Source of the DNA: Arenibacter catalasegens
GTDB lineage: Bacteria > Bacteroidota > Bacteroidia > Flavobacteriales > Flavobacteriaceae
DNA: 64,000 nucleotides
Direction: 5' to 3'
NCBI RefSeq assembly: GCF_002909235.1
Contig: NZ_PHQQ01000011.1
Location: 1 to 64,000, forward strand
This document shows, in pieces, positions 44,362-53,731 of the stretch (positions are counted from its first letter, which is position 1; each line of letters begins with the position of its first letter). The translations under genes and the position numbers were made by a program. The notes under the pieces were generated by a model. That model ran no database searches and was not told the DNA's origin. It saw nothing but the letters and a program-made list of their open reading frames with translations.

Positions 44362-45699
44362 ATGAACAGAATCTTAATCCTCTTTTTAGTAGTTCTAAAT
44401 ATAACATCCCTTTTTGCTCAAAGCAATGAAGTTGATGCTCAAATTCAGTTCAAATCGTTTCAGGAAGTACTTGAGTATGCCGATAAACATGCCATAAATA
44501 TCCAAAGTGCTGTCATCGGTGAGCAACTTGCAAAGGCCGGAAAAAAGGAAGCTAAATCTTATTTATACCCTTCTATAAATGCTTCTGCAGGTTATAACAA
44601 CAATTTAACCATACAGCCAACTTTGATTCCAGCGGAAATCTTTAATCCTACAGCTCCGGCAGGAACTTTTGAGGAATTGACATTTGGCAAACAACACTTG
44701 TCGTCAGCGGGAATTCAGGTACAATGGGATATTCTAAACTTTCAAAAAATATTTGCATCGGAAACAGCGGGCATAGTAGCCGAGCAAAGTGCGGTCAACA
44801 CACAAAAAAGTAAGTTATATACGTATAATGTGCTGGCTTCAACCTATTACTCCATTTTACTGGCACAGGAATCTATACGGATTTATGAAAAGAATGTTAG
44901 GGTTTCTGAAACTATTTATGATAACACTCTGGAAAAATTTCAAAAAGGAATCCTTAGTGAAGCAGAACTGAATGCCGCAGAAATCAAACAACTGGAAAAT
45001 CGTCGAAGGTTACATCTAGCGATTACCAACGGTAGCCGTTTTTATACCCAACTCCAAAGTCAGTTAAATACGAGCGGACAGATTACGGTTTCAGATACGC
45101 CTCAAAATTTCATCTTGGCAGATACCACGTTGCATAATTCACATCCAGAAATCAATTGGCAGGAAATGGAAGTCGATAAATACGAATCGCTTCTGAAGCA
45201 AAAGAAAGCGTTACTGCTACCAAACCTAAGCTTTACGTATCAAAATAATTACAATTGGGCATCAGATAGTTTTATGAATTTCTCCGATGCCAACGAGTTA
45301 CCACAAGAATTTATCGGTGCAAAACTGAATATTCCGGTCTTTAACGGGTTTTCTTCCCGTCAAAAAATCAAGCAATCCAAATTGCAACTACAACAACAAG
45401 AATTGCAACTGGAAAGCACAAAGTTGGTAACCCAGAAAGAGGATGAACTGTTGCTTTTAGATATCAGTCAATATTCAACAGAGTTATCTGATAATCTGCA
45501 GATTATGGAATTGATGCAGAAAAATGATGTGCACGCTAAAAACCAATATCAGAGCGGCATTACAAGTTTAGACAACCGACTGGATACTTATGAAGATTTA
45601 CTAAAAGCACAGGATAATTATCTACAAAGTCTTGCGGCATTTACCCTAGCAGAATACAAGATTTACATCAGACAAATTGATTTTACAACCAATAATTAA
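44362..45699 (+). CDS. TolC family outer-membrane efflux protein
   Basis: 445 aa from ATG at 44362; a longer frame at 44245 runs through the IS end and should be ignored. Signal peptide ends LFAQ (residue 20). Two long helical repeats: coiled-coil stretches with SFQEVLEYADKHAINIQSAV and the KIFASETAGIVAEQSA/LQQQELQLESTKLVTQKEDE segments, typical of TolC-type channels. First gene of an efflux operon (tolC, membrane fusion protein, permease, ATPase). Confidence 0.88.
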   Translation: MNRILILFLVVLNITSLFAQSNEVDAQIQFKSFQEVLEYADKHAINIQSAVIGEQLAKAGKKEAKSYLYPSINASAGYNNNLTIQPTLIPAEIFNPTAPAGTFEELTFGKQHLSSAGIQVQWDILNFQKIFASETAGIVAEQSAVNTQKSKLYTYNVLASTYYSILLAQESIRIYEKNVRVSETIYDNTLEKFQKGILSEAELNAAEIKQLENRRRLHLAITNGSRFYTQLQSQLNTSGQITVSDTPQNFILADTTLHNSHPEINWQEMEVDKYESLLKQKKALLLPNLSFTYQNNYNWASDSFMNFSDANELPQEFIGAKLNIPVFNGFSSRQKIKQSKLQLQQQELQLESTKLVTQKEDELLLLDISQYSTELSDNLQIMELMQKNDVHAKNQYQSGITSLDNRLDTYEDLLKAQDNYLQSLAAFTLAEYKIYIRQIDFTTNN

Positions 45700-45709
45700 A
45701 TACTAAAAA

Positions 45710-46807
45710 ATGAAAAAAAATAGAACAATTTTATTAGGCTATATGGCATTGTTTGTTTGCCTATTTGCCTCGTGCAAGAAAGCGGAAACAACAAAACCTA
45801 CAAGAAAGAATATCGAGAATGCCGTATTTGCCAGCGGTCATATAGAACAGGCTAACCAGTACACAGTTTCCTCTAGCGTGGAAGGGATTATAAACACTAT
45901 TCCTGTGAGCGAAGGTGACACAATAACAGCCAGTGCAATAGTTGCTGTCATTAAAAGTGACGTGCAAAACAATCAGGTAGCCGACGCTATTGCAGTGTAC
46001 AATGATGCTGCAAACAATGTTTCCGAAAACGCTGCTCAATTGCAACAAATCCAGACTAAAATAAATCAGGCTCGCGAACAATTGGATTTGGACAAAGCTA
46101 ATTACAAACGGTACCGAGATTTACAAGCAAAAAATTCGGTATCCCAACTTGATTTTGAAAAAGCAGAACTACAGTACAATGCCTCGTACAACAATCTTTC
46201 GGCATTACGGAATAATTACAAAGAAACAGAGTCTAATTTAAAACTCAATGAAACGCGAAGTTTGGTGCAGGTAAATACACAGAAGGCAATCCTTGAAGAT
46301 TACCAGCTTTCCACATCCATATCAGGAAGGGTAATAAACCTTTACAAAAAGCAGGGAGAACTGATTAAAAAAGGCGAAGCCGTTGCAGAAATTGGTAGTG
46401 GTTCATTCATCATTAAATTATTTGTTGCTGAAGACGATATCGAAAAAGTAAATAAGGGCCAAACGGTAGCGGTAAATATGAATACCTATCCCAACCGAAC
46501 ATTTAATGCAACCATTTCAAAAATCTATCCTTCTTTCAATGAAGTAGAACAGTCTTATGTTGTGGAAGCGGCGTTTCAGCAATTACCCGCTAAAATATTT
46601 TCAGGCTCACAACTACAGGCAAATATTGAAACAGGCAGTAATAAAAATGTATTGGTAATTCCTTCGTCTTATCTGTTAAGGGAAGGCTATGTATTGCTTG
46701 AAAACGGCCATGAACAAAAAGTGCTTACTGGAAGAAAAAATAGCGATTGGACCGAAGTGATTTCTGGAATTTCTGAAGAAGACTTAATCGTAAAACCAAA
46801 AATATAA
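45710..46807 (+). CDS. Periplasmic adaptor (HlyD/membrane fusion protein) lipoprotein
   Basis: 365 aa. Lipobox FASC (C22). Biotinyl-lipoyl half around FASGHIEQANQYTVSSSVEG, then a coiled-coil hairpin (NAAQLQQIQTKINQAREQLD to SNLKLNETRSLVQVN), second lipoyl half with LYKKQGELIKKGEAVAEIG and a beta-barrel domain. Links the ABC permease to TolC across the periplasm. 10 bp after tolC and 3 bp before the permease gene. Confidence 0.88.
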   Translation: MKKNRTILLGYMALFVCLFASCKKAETTKPTRKNIENAVFASGHIEQANQYTVSSSVEGIINTIPVSEGDTITASAIVAVIKSDVQNNQVADAIAVYNDAANNVSENAAQLQQIQTKINQAREQLDLDKANYKRYRDLQAKNSVSQLDFEKAELQYNASYNNLSALRNNYKETESNLKLNETRSLVQVNTQKAILEDYQLSTSISGRVINLYKKQGELIKKGEAVAEIGSGSFIIKLFVAEDDIEKVNKGQTVAVNMNTYPNRTFNATISKIYPSFNEVEQSYVVEAAFQQLPAKIFSGSQLQANIETGSNKNVLVIPSSYLLREGYVLLENGHEQKVLTGRKNSDWTEVISGISEEDLIVKPKI

Positions 46808-46810
46808 GCG

Positions 46811-48049
46811 ATGAATACGAATCAAAAAATTGCAAAAGTACACCTTACCTCAAGGTTCAGGCAACTGCTGGTAGCGATATTGAGTGTAAGCTTTGGTATC
46901 TCTATGTACATAGCAATGAACAGTTTTATGGCAGGTGTAAATAATATTCAAACGGAGATTACTTTCACATCCATGTCACACATAAAAATTTACAATGATT
47001 TATCGGAAGAGATAACACCAATAATACCAAATCCGAAAGATAGTAATACGATTTTAATGGTCAATAATGCCAGAAATATCCAATATACACAAGGCATTAA
47101 AAACGCAGATGCTATAAGAAACGAAATTCTAAATGTGCCAGATGTAAAAAGTGTTGCGTTACAACTCAATGAGAAAGTTTTTATTAGAAATGGTGTTTCA
47201 AATACAAGTGCATCGCTTTCAGGTATTGAAACAGTAAATGAAAACGAACTTTTTGAAACTGGAAAATATATTATTGAAGGTGATTTGAGCGAATTAGATA
47301 AACGGTCTGACGGTATTATTTTAGGGGTTGGATTGGCACAAACCATTGGCGTAAAAACAGGTAATACCATTTCAGTTTCAACATCTGAAGGAATATCTAA
47401 AACCTTTAAAATTATAGGGCTTTTAGAGTCAGGTTCTAAAGTTACAGATAAAACGAGTGCATTAATTTCCATTCAAACGGCAAGGCAATTATTTTCTAAA
47501 AACAAAAGCTATGCAACTGATGTTTTGGTAAATACCTATGATTATAATAATGCCACAGCAGTTGCAGAAAAAGTACGCCAACTCACGGACTACAAAGTCG
47601 AATCTTGGCAAGAAGGCAACGACCAATTAGTTTCATCAAGTCTATTGCGAGATGTATTGGCTATTGCTGTTTCCCTTACCATATTGATTGTGGCAGGATT
47701 CGGAATTTACAACATTATGAATATGACCGTAAACGAAAAAATCAAAGAAATTGCCATCCTAAAAGCAATGGGATTCAATGGAAAAGATGTGATTGAAATT
47801 TTCCTAACACAGTCGGTAGCCATAGGTTTAATTGGTGGTTTGGTTGGCTTGTTTTTAGGAAATATGATTGTGCAAATTCTGGACATTGTACCGTTTAAAA
47901 TAGCTTCGCAGAACACATTGCCTGTTGTATATCGTTTAAAAGATTACATATTGGCATTTTCCTTCGGCGCAATTATCACGTTAATAGCAGGATATCTTCC
48001 ATCTCGTAAGGCATCAAAAGTTGACCCAGTAGAAATATTAAGAGGGTAA
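46811..48049 (+). CDS. ABC transporter permease, FtsX/MacB-LolC type
   Basis: 412 aa. An N-terminal helix (about 18-40), a large periplasmic domain (about 45-270) and three C-terminal helices with NEKIKEIAILKAMGFNGKDVIEIF, the coupling motif of FtsX/LolC permeases, and a final SRKASKVDPVEILRG. The partner ATPase gene is 24 bp downstream. Substrate (drug, lipoprotein or siderophore) cannot be told from the sequence. Confidence 0.88.
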   Translation: MNTNQKIAKVHLTSRFRQLLVAILSVSFGISMYIAMNSFMAGVNNIQTEITFTSMSHIKIYNDLSEEITPIIPNPKDSNTILMVNNARNIQYTQGIKNADAIRNEILNVPDVKSVALQLNEKVFIRNGVSNTSASLSGIETVNENELFETGKYIIEGDLSELDKRSDGIILGVGLAQTIGVKTGNTISVSTSEGISKTFKIIGLLESGSKVTDKTSALISIQTARQLFSKNKSYATDVLVNTYDYNNATAVAEKVRQLTDYKVESWQEGNDQLVSSSLLRDVLAIAVSLTILIVAGFGIYNIMNMTVNEKIKEIAILKAMGFNGKDVIEIFLTQSVAIGLIGGLVGLFLGNMIVQILDIVPFKIASQNTLPVVYRLKDYILAFSFGAIITLIAGYLPSRKASKVDPVEILRG

Positions 48050-48072
48050 AAACAACAATAAAAAATATAAAG

Positions 48073-48747
48073 ATGAATGCAATTTCTATAAAAAATATTA
48101 ACAAACATTTTTACGATCCAGTAGAATTTCAAGTATTAAAGAATATTTCTTTTAATGTGAAAAAAGGCGAATTTGTTTCCATTGTAGGGAAATCAGGTTC
48201 AGGTAAATCTACCTTACTCTATCTGTTGTCCACTATGGATACCCAATATGATGGAAAAATTGAAATTAACGGTACACAGGTTACTGGTTTAAAACAAAAC
48301 CAACTAGCAAAGTTTCGTAACGAGCAAATTGGATTCGTTTTTCAGTTTCACTTTTTGTTACCAGAATTTACAGTTTTAGATAATGTGATGTTACCTGCTT
48401 TAAAACTGAATAAAAAGAGTAAAGATGAAATTGAAGCAGAAGCGATAGACTCACTTCACTTGTTAGGTCTTAAAGGCAATGAACATAAGAAAGCCTCTAA
48501 AATATCAGGTGGTCAGCAACAACGGGTCGCCATTGCAAGAGCACTTATCAATTCACCATCCATTATTATGGGAGATGAACCCACGGGAAACCTCGATTCT
48601 AAAAACACAAACATTGTTTTTGATGTGTTTAAAGAACTGGCAAAAGAACGTGGACAGACTATTATAGCTGTTACTCACGATGATGAATTTGCCGCCAACT
48701 GCGACCGTATTATAGAACTCTCTGATGGGAAATTAATCAGTCAATAA
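48073..48747 (+). CDS. ABC transporter ATP-binding protein (LolD/MacB type)
   Basis: 224 aa. Walker A GKSGSGKST (about 38-46), Q-loop FVFQFHFLLPEFTVLDNV, signature ISGGQQQRVAIARAL and Walker B IIMGDEPTGNLDS, with the switch histidine in AVTHDDEFA. The short, single NBD form matches LolD/MacB-type systems. In the operon after the permease. Confidence 0.92.
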   Translation: MNAISIKNINKHFYDPVEFQVLKNISFNVKKGEFVSIVGKSGSGKSTLLYLLSTMDTQYDGKIEINGTQVTGLKQNQLAKFRNEQIGFVFQFHFLLPEFTVLDNVMLPALKLNKKSKDEIEAEAIDSLHLLGLKGNEHKKASKISGGQQQRVAIARALINSPSIIMGDEPTGNLDSKNTNIVFDVFKELAKERGQTIIAVTHDDEFAANCDRIIELSDGKLISQ

Positions 48748-48757
48748 CAAACTAGAA

Positions 48758-49303
48758 ATGATGGATAATTTCGACAAAATAGAAAATCATAAAAAATTTA
48801 GGAAGATCGATGGTCGTGGCATTCAAACGCTATTTAGAACATTATCGCGTAACCACTACAATTTACTCAAGATGGTGGATAACAAAGCTGGAATCCTAAT
48901 CACCATTAATTCCGTTATCATCTCTTTATTGATGGGAGTCTTATTTATAGGAGCAACTACAGATAAAGGGACTATTGAAGTTAATCAAATCAAATTTTTT
49001 ATTGTTTCCTGTGTGCTGTCTATGACGATAGCCGTCATAAGTATGCTTCCGTATCGTTATATGGGAAAGCAATTTAAAAATAGTGGCTATAAAGGTACTT
49101 TGTACGCCCAAAATTTTTCCAAAATGAAGCTTGTTGATTTTCGTTCAAGCCTATATGTCATTATGGATTCTGGATATAACTTGTATGACGAAATGATTAA
49201 TGACCTTTATTTTTTAGGTCGATATATCACTTACAAACAACATCTGGTCATGGTGTCATTCCTTGTGTTCATAGTTGGTATGATTGGTACGCTTATACTG
49301 TAA
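48758..49303 (+). CDS. Orphan Pycsar-type effector membrane protein (PycTM/DUF5706)
   Basis: 181 aa. The segment RTLSRNHYNLLKMVDNKAGI (about 27-46), followed by LITINSVIISLLMGVLF, is the signature of the PycTM/DUF5706 family: a helix with the DNKA motif, then the first TM helix. A second TM around 82-97 and a third at the C-terminus follow. Family members act as membrane-disrupting effectors of Pycsar antiphage systems, fired by cyclic CMP or UMP. No pyrimidine cyclase is found in the window. The gene starts 10 bp after the ATPase gene, so it is the last gene of the efflux operon. Confidence 0.7.
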   Translation: MMDNFDKIENHKKFRKIDGRGIQTLFRTLSRNHYNLLKMVDNKAGILITINSVIISLLMGVLFIGATTDKGTIEVNQIKFFIVSCVLSMTIAVISMLPYRYMGKQFKNSGYKGTLYAQNFSKMKLVDFRSSLYVIMDSGYNLYDEMINDLYFLGRYITYKQHLVMVSFLVFIVGMIGTLIL

Positions 49304-49360
49304 TTATTCATATTGTGAAAGCGTACTGCATACTGAATTATAATAATGGTCAACGCTTTT

Positions 49361-49393
49361 TTCGACTTCAACACTCAATATTCGACTTCAACA
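49361..49393 (+). promoter_or_regulatory. Candidate LytTR operator (13-bp direct repeat, 20-bp period)
   Basis: TTCGACTTCAACA occurs exactly at 49361-49373 and again at 49381-49393, start-to-start 20 bp (about two helical turns). LytTR regulators bind direct repeats of about this size and period, and a LytTR regulator is encoded at 52946-53731. The site lies 79 bp upstream of the alcohol dehydrogenase ATG and 27 bp before the promoter block at 49421. Binding by this regulator is an inference. Confidence 0.6.
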
Positions 49394-49420
49394 ACTTATT
49401 TCTAAATAGGAACCTAGCGT

Positions 49421-49448
49421 ACTATATCATTGTAAAGAATTTATAAAA
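49421..49448 (+). promoter_or_regulatory. Promoter-proximal block of the alcohol dehydrogenase gene
   Basis: ACTATATCATTG, then TAAAGAATTTATAAAA, match the block in front of tolC (44323-44350) with three differences. The block spans the expected -7 region, but a consensus TAnnTTTG is not present, so an activator may be needed; the repeat at 49361-49393 is well placed for that. Confidence 0.45.
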
Positions 49449-49471
49449 AATATTAATTAAAAAATAAAGAA

Positions 49472-50479
49472 ATGAAAGCAGCAGTACTTAGAAAAATTGG
49501 CTCTCCACTTGAAATAAGTGAGGTAGACAAACCTAAAATGGAAAAAGGAAAAATTATTGTGAAAATAGTTGCTTGTGGAGTATGTCACACCGATCTCCAT
49601 GCGGTGAGCGGAGACTGGCCGGTTAAGCCCCAACTGCCTTTTATTCCAGGACATGAGGGCGTTGGTTACGTAGATGAAATTGGAGAGGGTGTTACGAATG
49701 TAAAAATCGGTGATAGGGTTGGAGTCCCATGGTTGTATACCGCATGCGGAAGCTGCAAGTATTGTAAAAGTGGTTGGGAAACACTTTGCGATAATCAGAA
49801 AAACACTGGGTATAGCGTTAATGGAAGTTTTGCCGAATATGTTTTGGCAGATCCAAAATTCGTTGGAAAAATTCCTAAAAATTTAGATTTTGCTGAAGCC
49901 GTACCTATTCTTTGTGCAGGAGTTACAGTTTACAAGGGATTAAAAGAAACCGAAGTTCGACCTGGCGAATCCGTTGTAGTTTCAGGTATTGGCGGATTGG
50001 GTCCTTTAGCTGTTCAATACGCAGTAGCAATGGGTATGAACGTAATAGCTGTCGATATAGATGACAAGAAATTGACTCTCGCAAAATCCTTAGGAGCAAC
50101 AATTACCATCAATGCAAAAACCGATGATCCAATTGAGAAACTTTCCCATCTTGGTGGGGCTGAAGGAGTATTAGTTACTGCGGTAAGCACATCTTCATTC
50201 TCACAAGGTTTCGGAATGTTGGCAAAAAAAGGAATTATGAGTTTGGTAGGATGGCCTCCCGGGGATTTTCCTCTACCAATTTTTGATACTGTATTAACAA
50301 GAAAAACAATTCGAGGTTTAATTGTTGGTACTAGATTGGATTTAGAAGAATCATTAAAATTTGCGTCCGAAGGAAAAGTTTCTACCCATTACAGTCTGGA
50401 TAAACTTGAAAATATCAATAAAATCTTCGATAGAATGAAAAATGGTCAAATCGAAGAGAAAGTTGTCATCGAAATTTGA
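49472..50479 (+). CDS. adhP: Zinc-dependent alcohol dehydrogenase
   Basis: 335 aa. Catalytic zinc ligands C38, H61 (in IPGHEGVG) and C148 (in VPILCAGVT), structural zinc C92, C95, C98 and C106, and NAD-binding GIGGLGPLAVQYA. The length and motifs match the AdhP/AdhA-type medium-chain dehydrogenases that use NAD+ with primary alcohols such as ethanol. The cluster setting (efflux, two-component) suggests it may also serve a stress role. Preceded by the LytTR-like repeat. Confidence 0.9.
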   Translation: MKAAVLRKIGSPLEISEVDKPKMEKGKIIVKIVACGVCHTDLHAVSGDWPVKPQLPFIPGHEGVGYVDEIGEGVTNVKIGDRVGVPWLYTACGSCKYCKSGWETLCDNQKNTGYSVNGSFAEYVLADPKFVGKIPKNLDFAEAVPILCAGVTVYKGLKETEVRPGESVVVSGIGGLGPLAVQYAVAMGMNVIAVDIDDKKLTLAKSLGATITINAKTDDPIEKLSHLGGAEGVLVTAVSTSSFSQGFGMLAKKGIMSLVGWPPGDFPLPIFDTVLTRKTIRGLIVGTRLDLEESLKFASEGKVSTHYSLDKLENINKIFDRMKNGQIEEKVVIEI

Positions 50480-50587
50480 AACGTTCAAATAAGCAATCCC
50501 GTAAGTTCAGAACAAATAAACCAAAACGTTATAAGTTTTATTACCCTAGGGGATGTTGTTCCTTATAAACAAGTAAAAAACAATAAA

Positions 50588-50947
50588 ATGAAAAATTCAA
50601 AAAATGTAATAGTACTACTGGCTATCAGTTTATTTAGCCTAAACAGTTTTGCACAGTCAGATGTAGCAGGCGAATGGATTGTAGGAGAACAAAACACAGT
50701 TGTAAAAATTGAGCAACACGATGATGGTTATAGTGGAAAAATTATTTCTTCGGATAATTCTAATGCTGCAATTGGAAAACTGATGGTCAAAGAACTTAAA
50801 CAAACCAATGGCAAATGGAAAGGAAAAGTATATGCGCCAAAGCGCGATGAATGGTATGATGCCGAGTTTATCCCACAAGAAAAGACATTAGATGTGAAAA
50901 TAAAAGCTGGGTTTTTTAGTAAAACGATAGAATGGACAAAAAAATAA
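50588..50947 (+). CDS. DUF2147 family secreted protein
   Basis: 119 aa. Signal peptide ends NSFAQ (about 23). GEWIVGEQNTVVKIEQHDDG, GYSGKII and MVKELKQTNGKWKGKVYAPK with the later FIPQEKTLDVKIKAGFFSKT are the DUF2147 pattern (a beta-rich periplasmic domain). Function not known. Followed at once by the OMP gene. Confidence 0.85.
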   Translation: MKNSKNVIVLLAISLFSLNSFAQSDVAGEWIVGEQNTVVKIEQHDDGYSGKIISSDNSNAAIGKLMVKELKQTNGKWKGKVYAPKRDEWYDAEFIPQEKTLDVKIKAGFFSKTIEWTKK

Positions 50948-50949
50948 CG

Positions 50950-51861
50950 ATGACATATTCTTATAAAAAAATTGCGGTACAAAAAGCAAGTGTAATCGTT
51001 TTTCTCTTTTTTACTTTTCTCCATAATGGGTATTCACAGGATTTTAAATTGGCAGGAATCCGATATAATAATTATCAGCAGTCGGAAATAAAAAATGATG
51101 CAGGAAACCAAGAAATTTCGTTTCAAGAGTTTGGTGCTTTTGTGAATTTTCCAAAGAAATTAAAAAATGACAAAACGTTTTTGATTAATGGGTTTGGATA
51201 TGGCTTTGTGGAAGCATCATTTGATAATCCCTTGTTTCAGCCTATTCAAAACGAAGAAAAATTACAGACGTTTTATTACCAGTTATCCCTGCTACATCAA
51301 TGGAACGAAAAATGGAATCTTGCGGTTAATTTAACACCCACATTGGCATCAGATTTTGAGGGAGACTTGAATTCTGACGATTTTATTTTTCAGGGAGCAG
51401 CGTTTGCAACAAGAAAAATCAATACCAACTTTAAAATTGGTGGCGGTGTAGCATATAGTGCACGTTTGGGGACTCCTAGATTAATTCCCTTAGTCAATCT
51501 GCATTATAAAAACAATAGGCATCAGATAAACGCACTATTGCCTGTAAATCTCAAATACACCTATTCGTTATTGCCAAATGAGAAATTAGAACTTGGAATG
51601 AAATTTAACCTTAATGGAGCAAATTTTAATGTGTCTTCTGAAGATAATAGTATTGATAAAATAAACTATTCTAGGGCAAATGTTGGCGTATTGATCGATT
51701 ATCAAGCAACTAAAATGATTCGTTTAGAAGCTTTTGGAGGCCTTAGTGGTGTAAGAAACTACAGTTTAATCGATATGGATGGCACGGAGTTTGATTTTGA
51801 TTCTGAAGCAGCGCCATTTTTTAGTGTGGGTATTGTATTGGTGCCGCCTAAAAGGAAATAA
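50950..51861 (+). CDS. Outer-membrane beta-barrel protein (DUF6268-like)
   Basis: 303 aa from ATG at 50950, which follows the DUF2147 stop directly; a start 18 bp upstream would overlap that gene. Signal peptide ends GYSQ. The mature protein is a series of alternating hydrophobic strands (FAEAxFD-type and QINALLPVNLKYTYSLL) ending in FSVGIVLVPP, consistent with a beta-barrel. Function unknown. In the same cluster as ADH and DUF2147. Confidence 0.75.
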   Translation: MTYSYKKIAVQKASVIVFLFFTFLHNGYSQDFKLAGIRYNNYQQSEIKNDAGNQEISFQEFGAFVNFPKKLKNDKTFLINGFGYGFVEASFDNPLFQPIQNEEKLQTFYYQLSLLHQWNEKWNLAVNLTPTLASDFEGDLNSDDFIFQGAAFATRKINTNFKIGGGVAYSARLGTPRLIPLVNLHYKNNRHQINALLPVNLKYTYSLLPNEKLELGMKFNLNGANFNVSSEDNSIDKINYSRANVGVLIDYQATKMIRLEAFGGLSGVRNYSLIDMDGTEFDFDSEAAPFFSVGIVLVPPKRK

Positions 51862-51921
51862 TAGTATAAATCATACTGATATAATTCAATATATTGCTAT
51901 CGATAATAACTTTAATTAAAA

Positions 51922-52953
51922 ATGTCTAAAAATAATAAAAAAACTGTAATTAGAATCGTTTTAGTGTCGTTGTACGCTATTCTTGTTATGAAATTAGTTA
52001 GCTTGGGTATGCCTGAAAACACTGAATTTCAATTACAAATTCCAAAGGGATTGTTTTTGTTCTTTTACCTGCTGTTTTTTAATTTGAATGTTGAAGGCAG
52101 CTTATTTTTTGACCGTTATTTAAATAAAAAACATCCTTGGTATTCCAACCCACAAAAAAGGCTTTTTATTCAAATAGGAGTTATCATCTTATGGACATTT
52201 ATATCCATAGGGATACCTTTTACTGCTTGGTATTTTATCAACGAGCAGTCCTTAATTTATCCGAAAGCACCTGTTATTATATTTATCGGTTCTATTGTTT
52301 TTTTAATTGGTTTTATTAGTATTTCCATAGCTATAAACTTCTTTACCCAATGGAAAGCTTCTTTATTGGATGCGGAATATTACAAACAAGAAAAATTAAA
52401 ATCAGATTATCGGGTGTTGCAAAATCAGGTAAATCCGCATTTTTTGTTCAACAGTTTAAATGTATTGATTTCAGAAATAAAACACAACCCAATAAATGCG
52501 GAAGATTTTACACGCAAACTTTCAAAAGTATATCGCTATGTTTTACAAAGTAAAAATCACGATTTAATTTCCTTGAAAAAGGAACTTGAAATTATTGATT
52601 CCTTTATTTTTTTGCATAAAGTTAGAATTGCCGATGCTCTGGACTATTCAGCACATATTTCAGGTGAATTATTACATAAGCAATTACCACCTTTGACCCT
52701 TCAAATAGTTATTGAGAATGCCATTAAACACAATGTGGCTAATGAAGAAAATGTGTTGAAAATTTCGATTAAAAGCGATGGTGATAATAGCATAATAATA
52801 AGCAATAACCTGCAGCCTAGAGAGAATACAGACTCTACATACACGGGCTTGTCCAACCTAAGTAAGCGATATGAATTGCTTAAAAAAGATGGGTTTACCT
52901 GCGGAGAAAAAGAAAATAATTTTGTAGTTACAATCCCCTTAATCGATGAATAA
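51922..52953 (+). CDS. LytS/YpdA-type sensor histidine kinase
   Basis: 343 aa. Four membrane helices in the first 140 residues, then the His_kinase domain with NQVNPHFLFNSLN (about 169-180; H173 is the phosphorylated residue) and a compact ATPase domain (QIVIENAIKHNVANEENV). No recognised sensor domain beyond the membrane part. Overlaps the response regulator gene by 8 bp at its end, so they form one unit. Confidence 0.9.
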   Translation: MSKNNKKTVIRIVLVSLYAILVMKLVSLGMPENTEFQLQIPKGLFLFFYLLFFNLNVEGSLFFDRYLNKKHPWYSNPQKRLFIQIGVIILWTFISIGIPFTAWYFINEQSLIYPKAPVIIFIGSIVFLIGFISISIAINFFTQWKASLLDAEYYKQEKLKSDYRVLQNQVNPHFLFNSLNVLISEIKHNPINAEDFTRKLSKVYRYVLQSKNHDLISLKKELEIIDSFIFLHKVRIADALDYSAHISGELLHKQLPPLTLQIVIENAIKHNVANEENVLKISIKSDGDNSIIISNNLQPRENTDSTYTGLSNLSKRYELLKKDGFTCGEKENNFVVTIPLIDE

Positions 52954-53731
52954 GATGGCTTTAAAAGTACTAATAATAGAGGATGAAATTCCAGCACAAC
53001 GCTTGCTAAAAGAAACCTTGCAGGAGATAAATTTTGAAACCGAAGTGATTGGTTGTTTAAACAGCATAAAATCTGCCGTTGCTTGGTTTGAAAACAATCC
53101 ACATCCCGAAATTGTTTTATTGGATATTCAATTGTCAGACGGACTAAGTTTTGAAATATTTAAGCAGGTAAAAATTGAAAGCACAATTATATTTACCACC
53201 GCTTTTGACGAATATGCCATACAAGCATTTAAAGTAAATAGTATTGATTATCTGTTAAAACCTGTTGAAAAAGACGAGTTGCAAACTGCTTTTGAGAAGT
53301 ATCAGCATTACAATAAACAATTCATTAAAGAGCAGCATTCCAATATAGATTTTTCAGAGCTTGCTTCCTTAATTAAAAGCGAAAAGACTGAATATCGCAA
53401 GCGTTTCTTGATTCAATCTAACGAGTCGTTCTTTCATCTATCAATTGAAGACATTGCTTTCTTTTACAGTATGCAAGGCATTACTTTTGCGGTAACTTTA
53501 GAAAAAAGAGAGTATCCTGTTAATTTTTCACTTGAAAGTTTAAAGGAGCAATTACATCCTGATAATTTTTTTAAAATAAATCGGCAATTCATAATGAGTA
53601 TGGATGCAATTAAAAGGGTTCATTCCTACTTTAATGGAAAACTAAAACTCGAAATAATACCGTCACACACAGAAGATATCATAATTGGTAAGGACAAGGC
53701 AGCAGCCTTTAAACGGTGGTTGGACAAGTGA
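52946..53731 (+). CDS. LytTR family response regulator
   Basis: 261 aa from ATG at 52946; another ATG at 52955 is possible. Receiver domain with acid pair E12/D13, phosphoacceptor D60 (IVLLDIQLSDG) and the conserved K in LLKPVEKDEL, followed by a LytTR DNA-binding domain (about 160-261) with FLIQSNESFFHLSIEDIAFF and NFFKINRQFIMSMDAI. Cognate of the kinase upstream and likely controls the alcohol dehydrogenase and perhaps the efflux operon. Confidence 0.9.
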   Translation: MNKMALKVLIIEDEIPAQRLLKETLQEINFETEVIGCLNSIKSAVAWFENNPHPEIVLLDIQLSDGLSFEIFKQVKIESTIIFTTAFDEYAIQAFKVNSIDYLLKPVEKDELQTAFEKYQHYNKQFIKEQHSNIDFSELASLIKSEKTEYRKRFLIQSNESFFHLSIEDIAFFYSMQGITFAVTLEKREYPVNFSLESLKEQLHPDNFFKINRQFIMSMDAIKRVHSYFNGKLKLEIIPSHTEDIIIGKDKAAAFKRWLDK

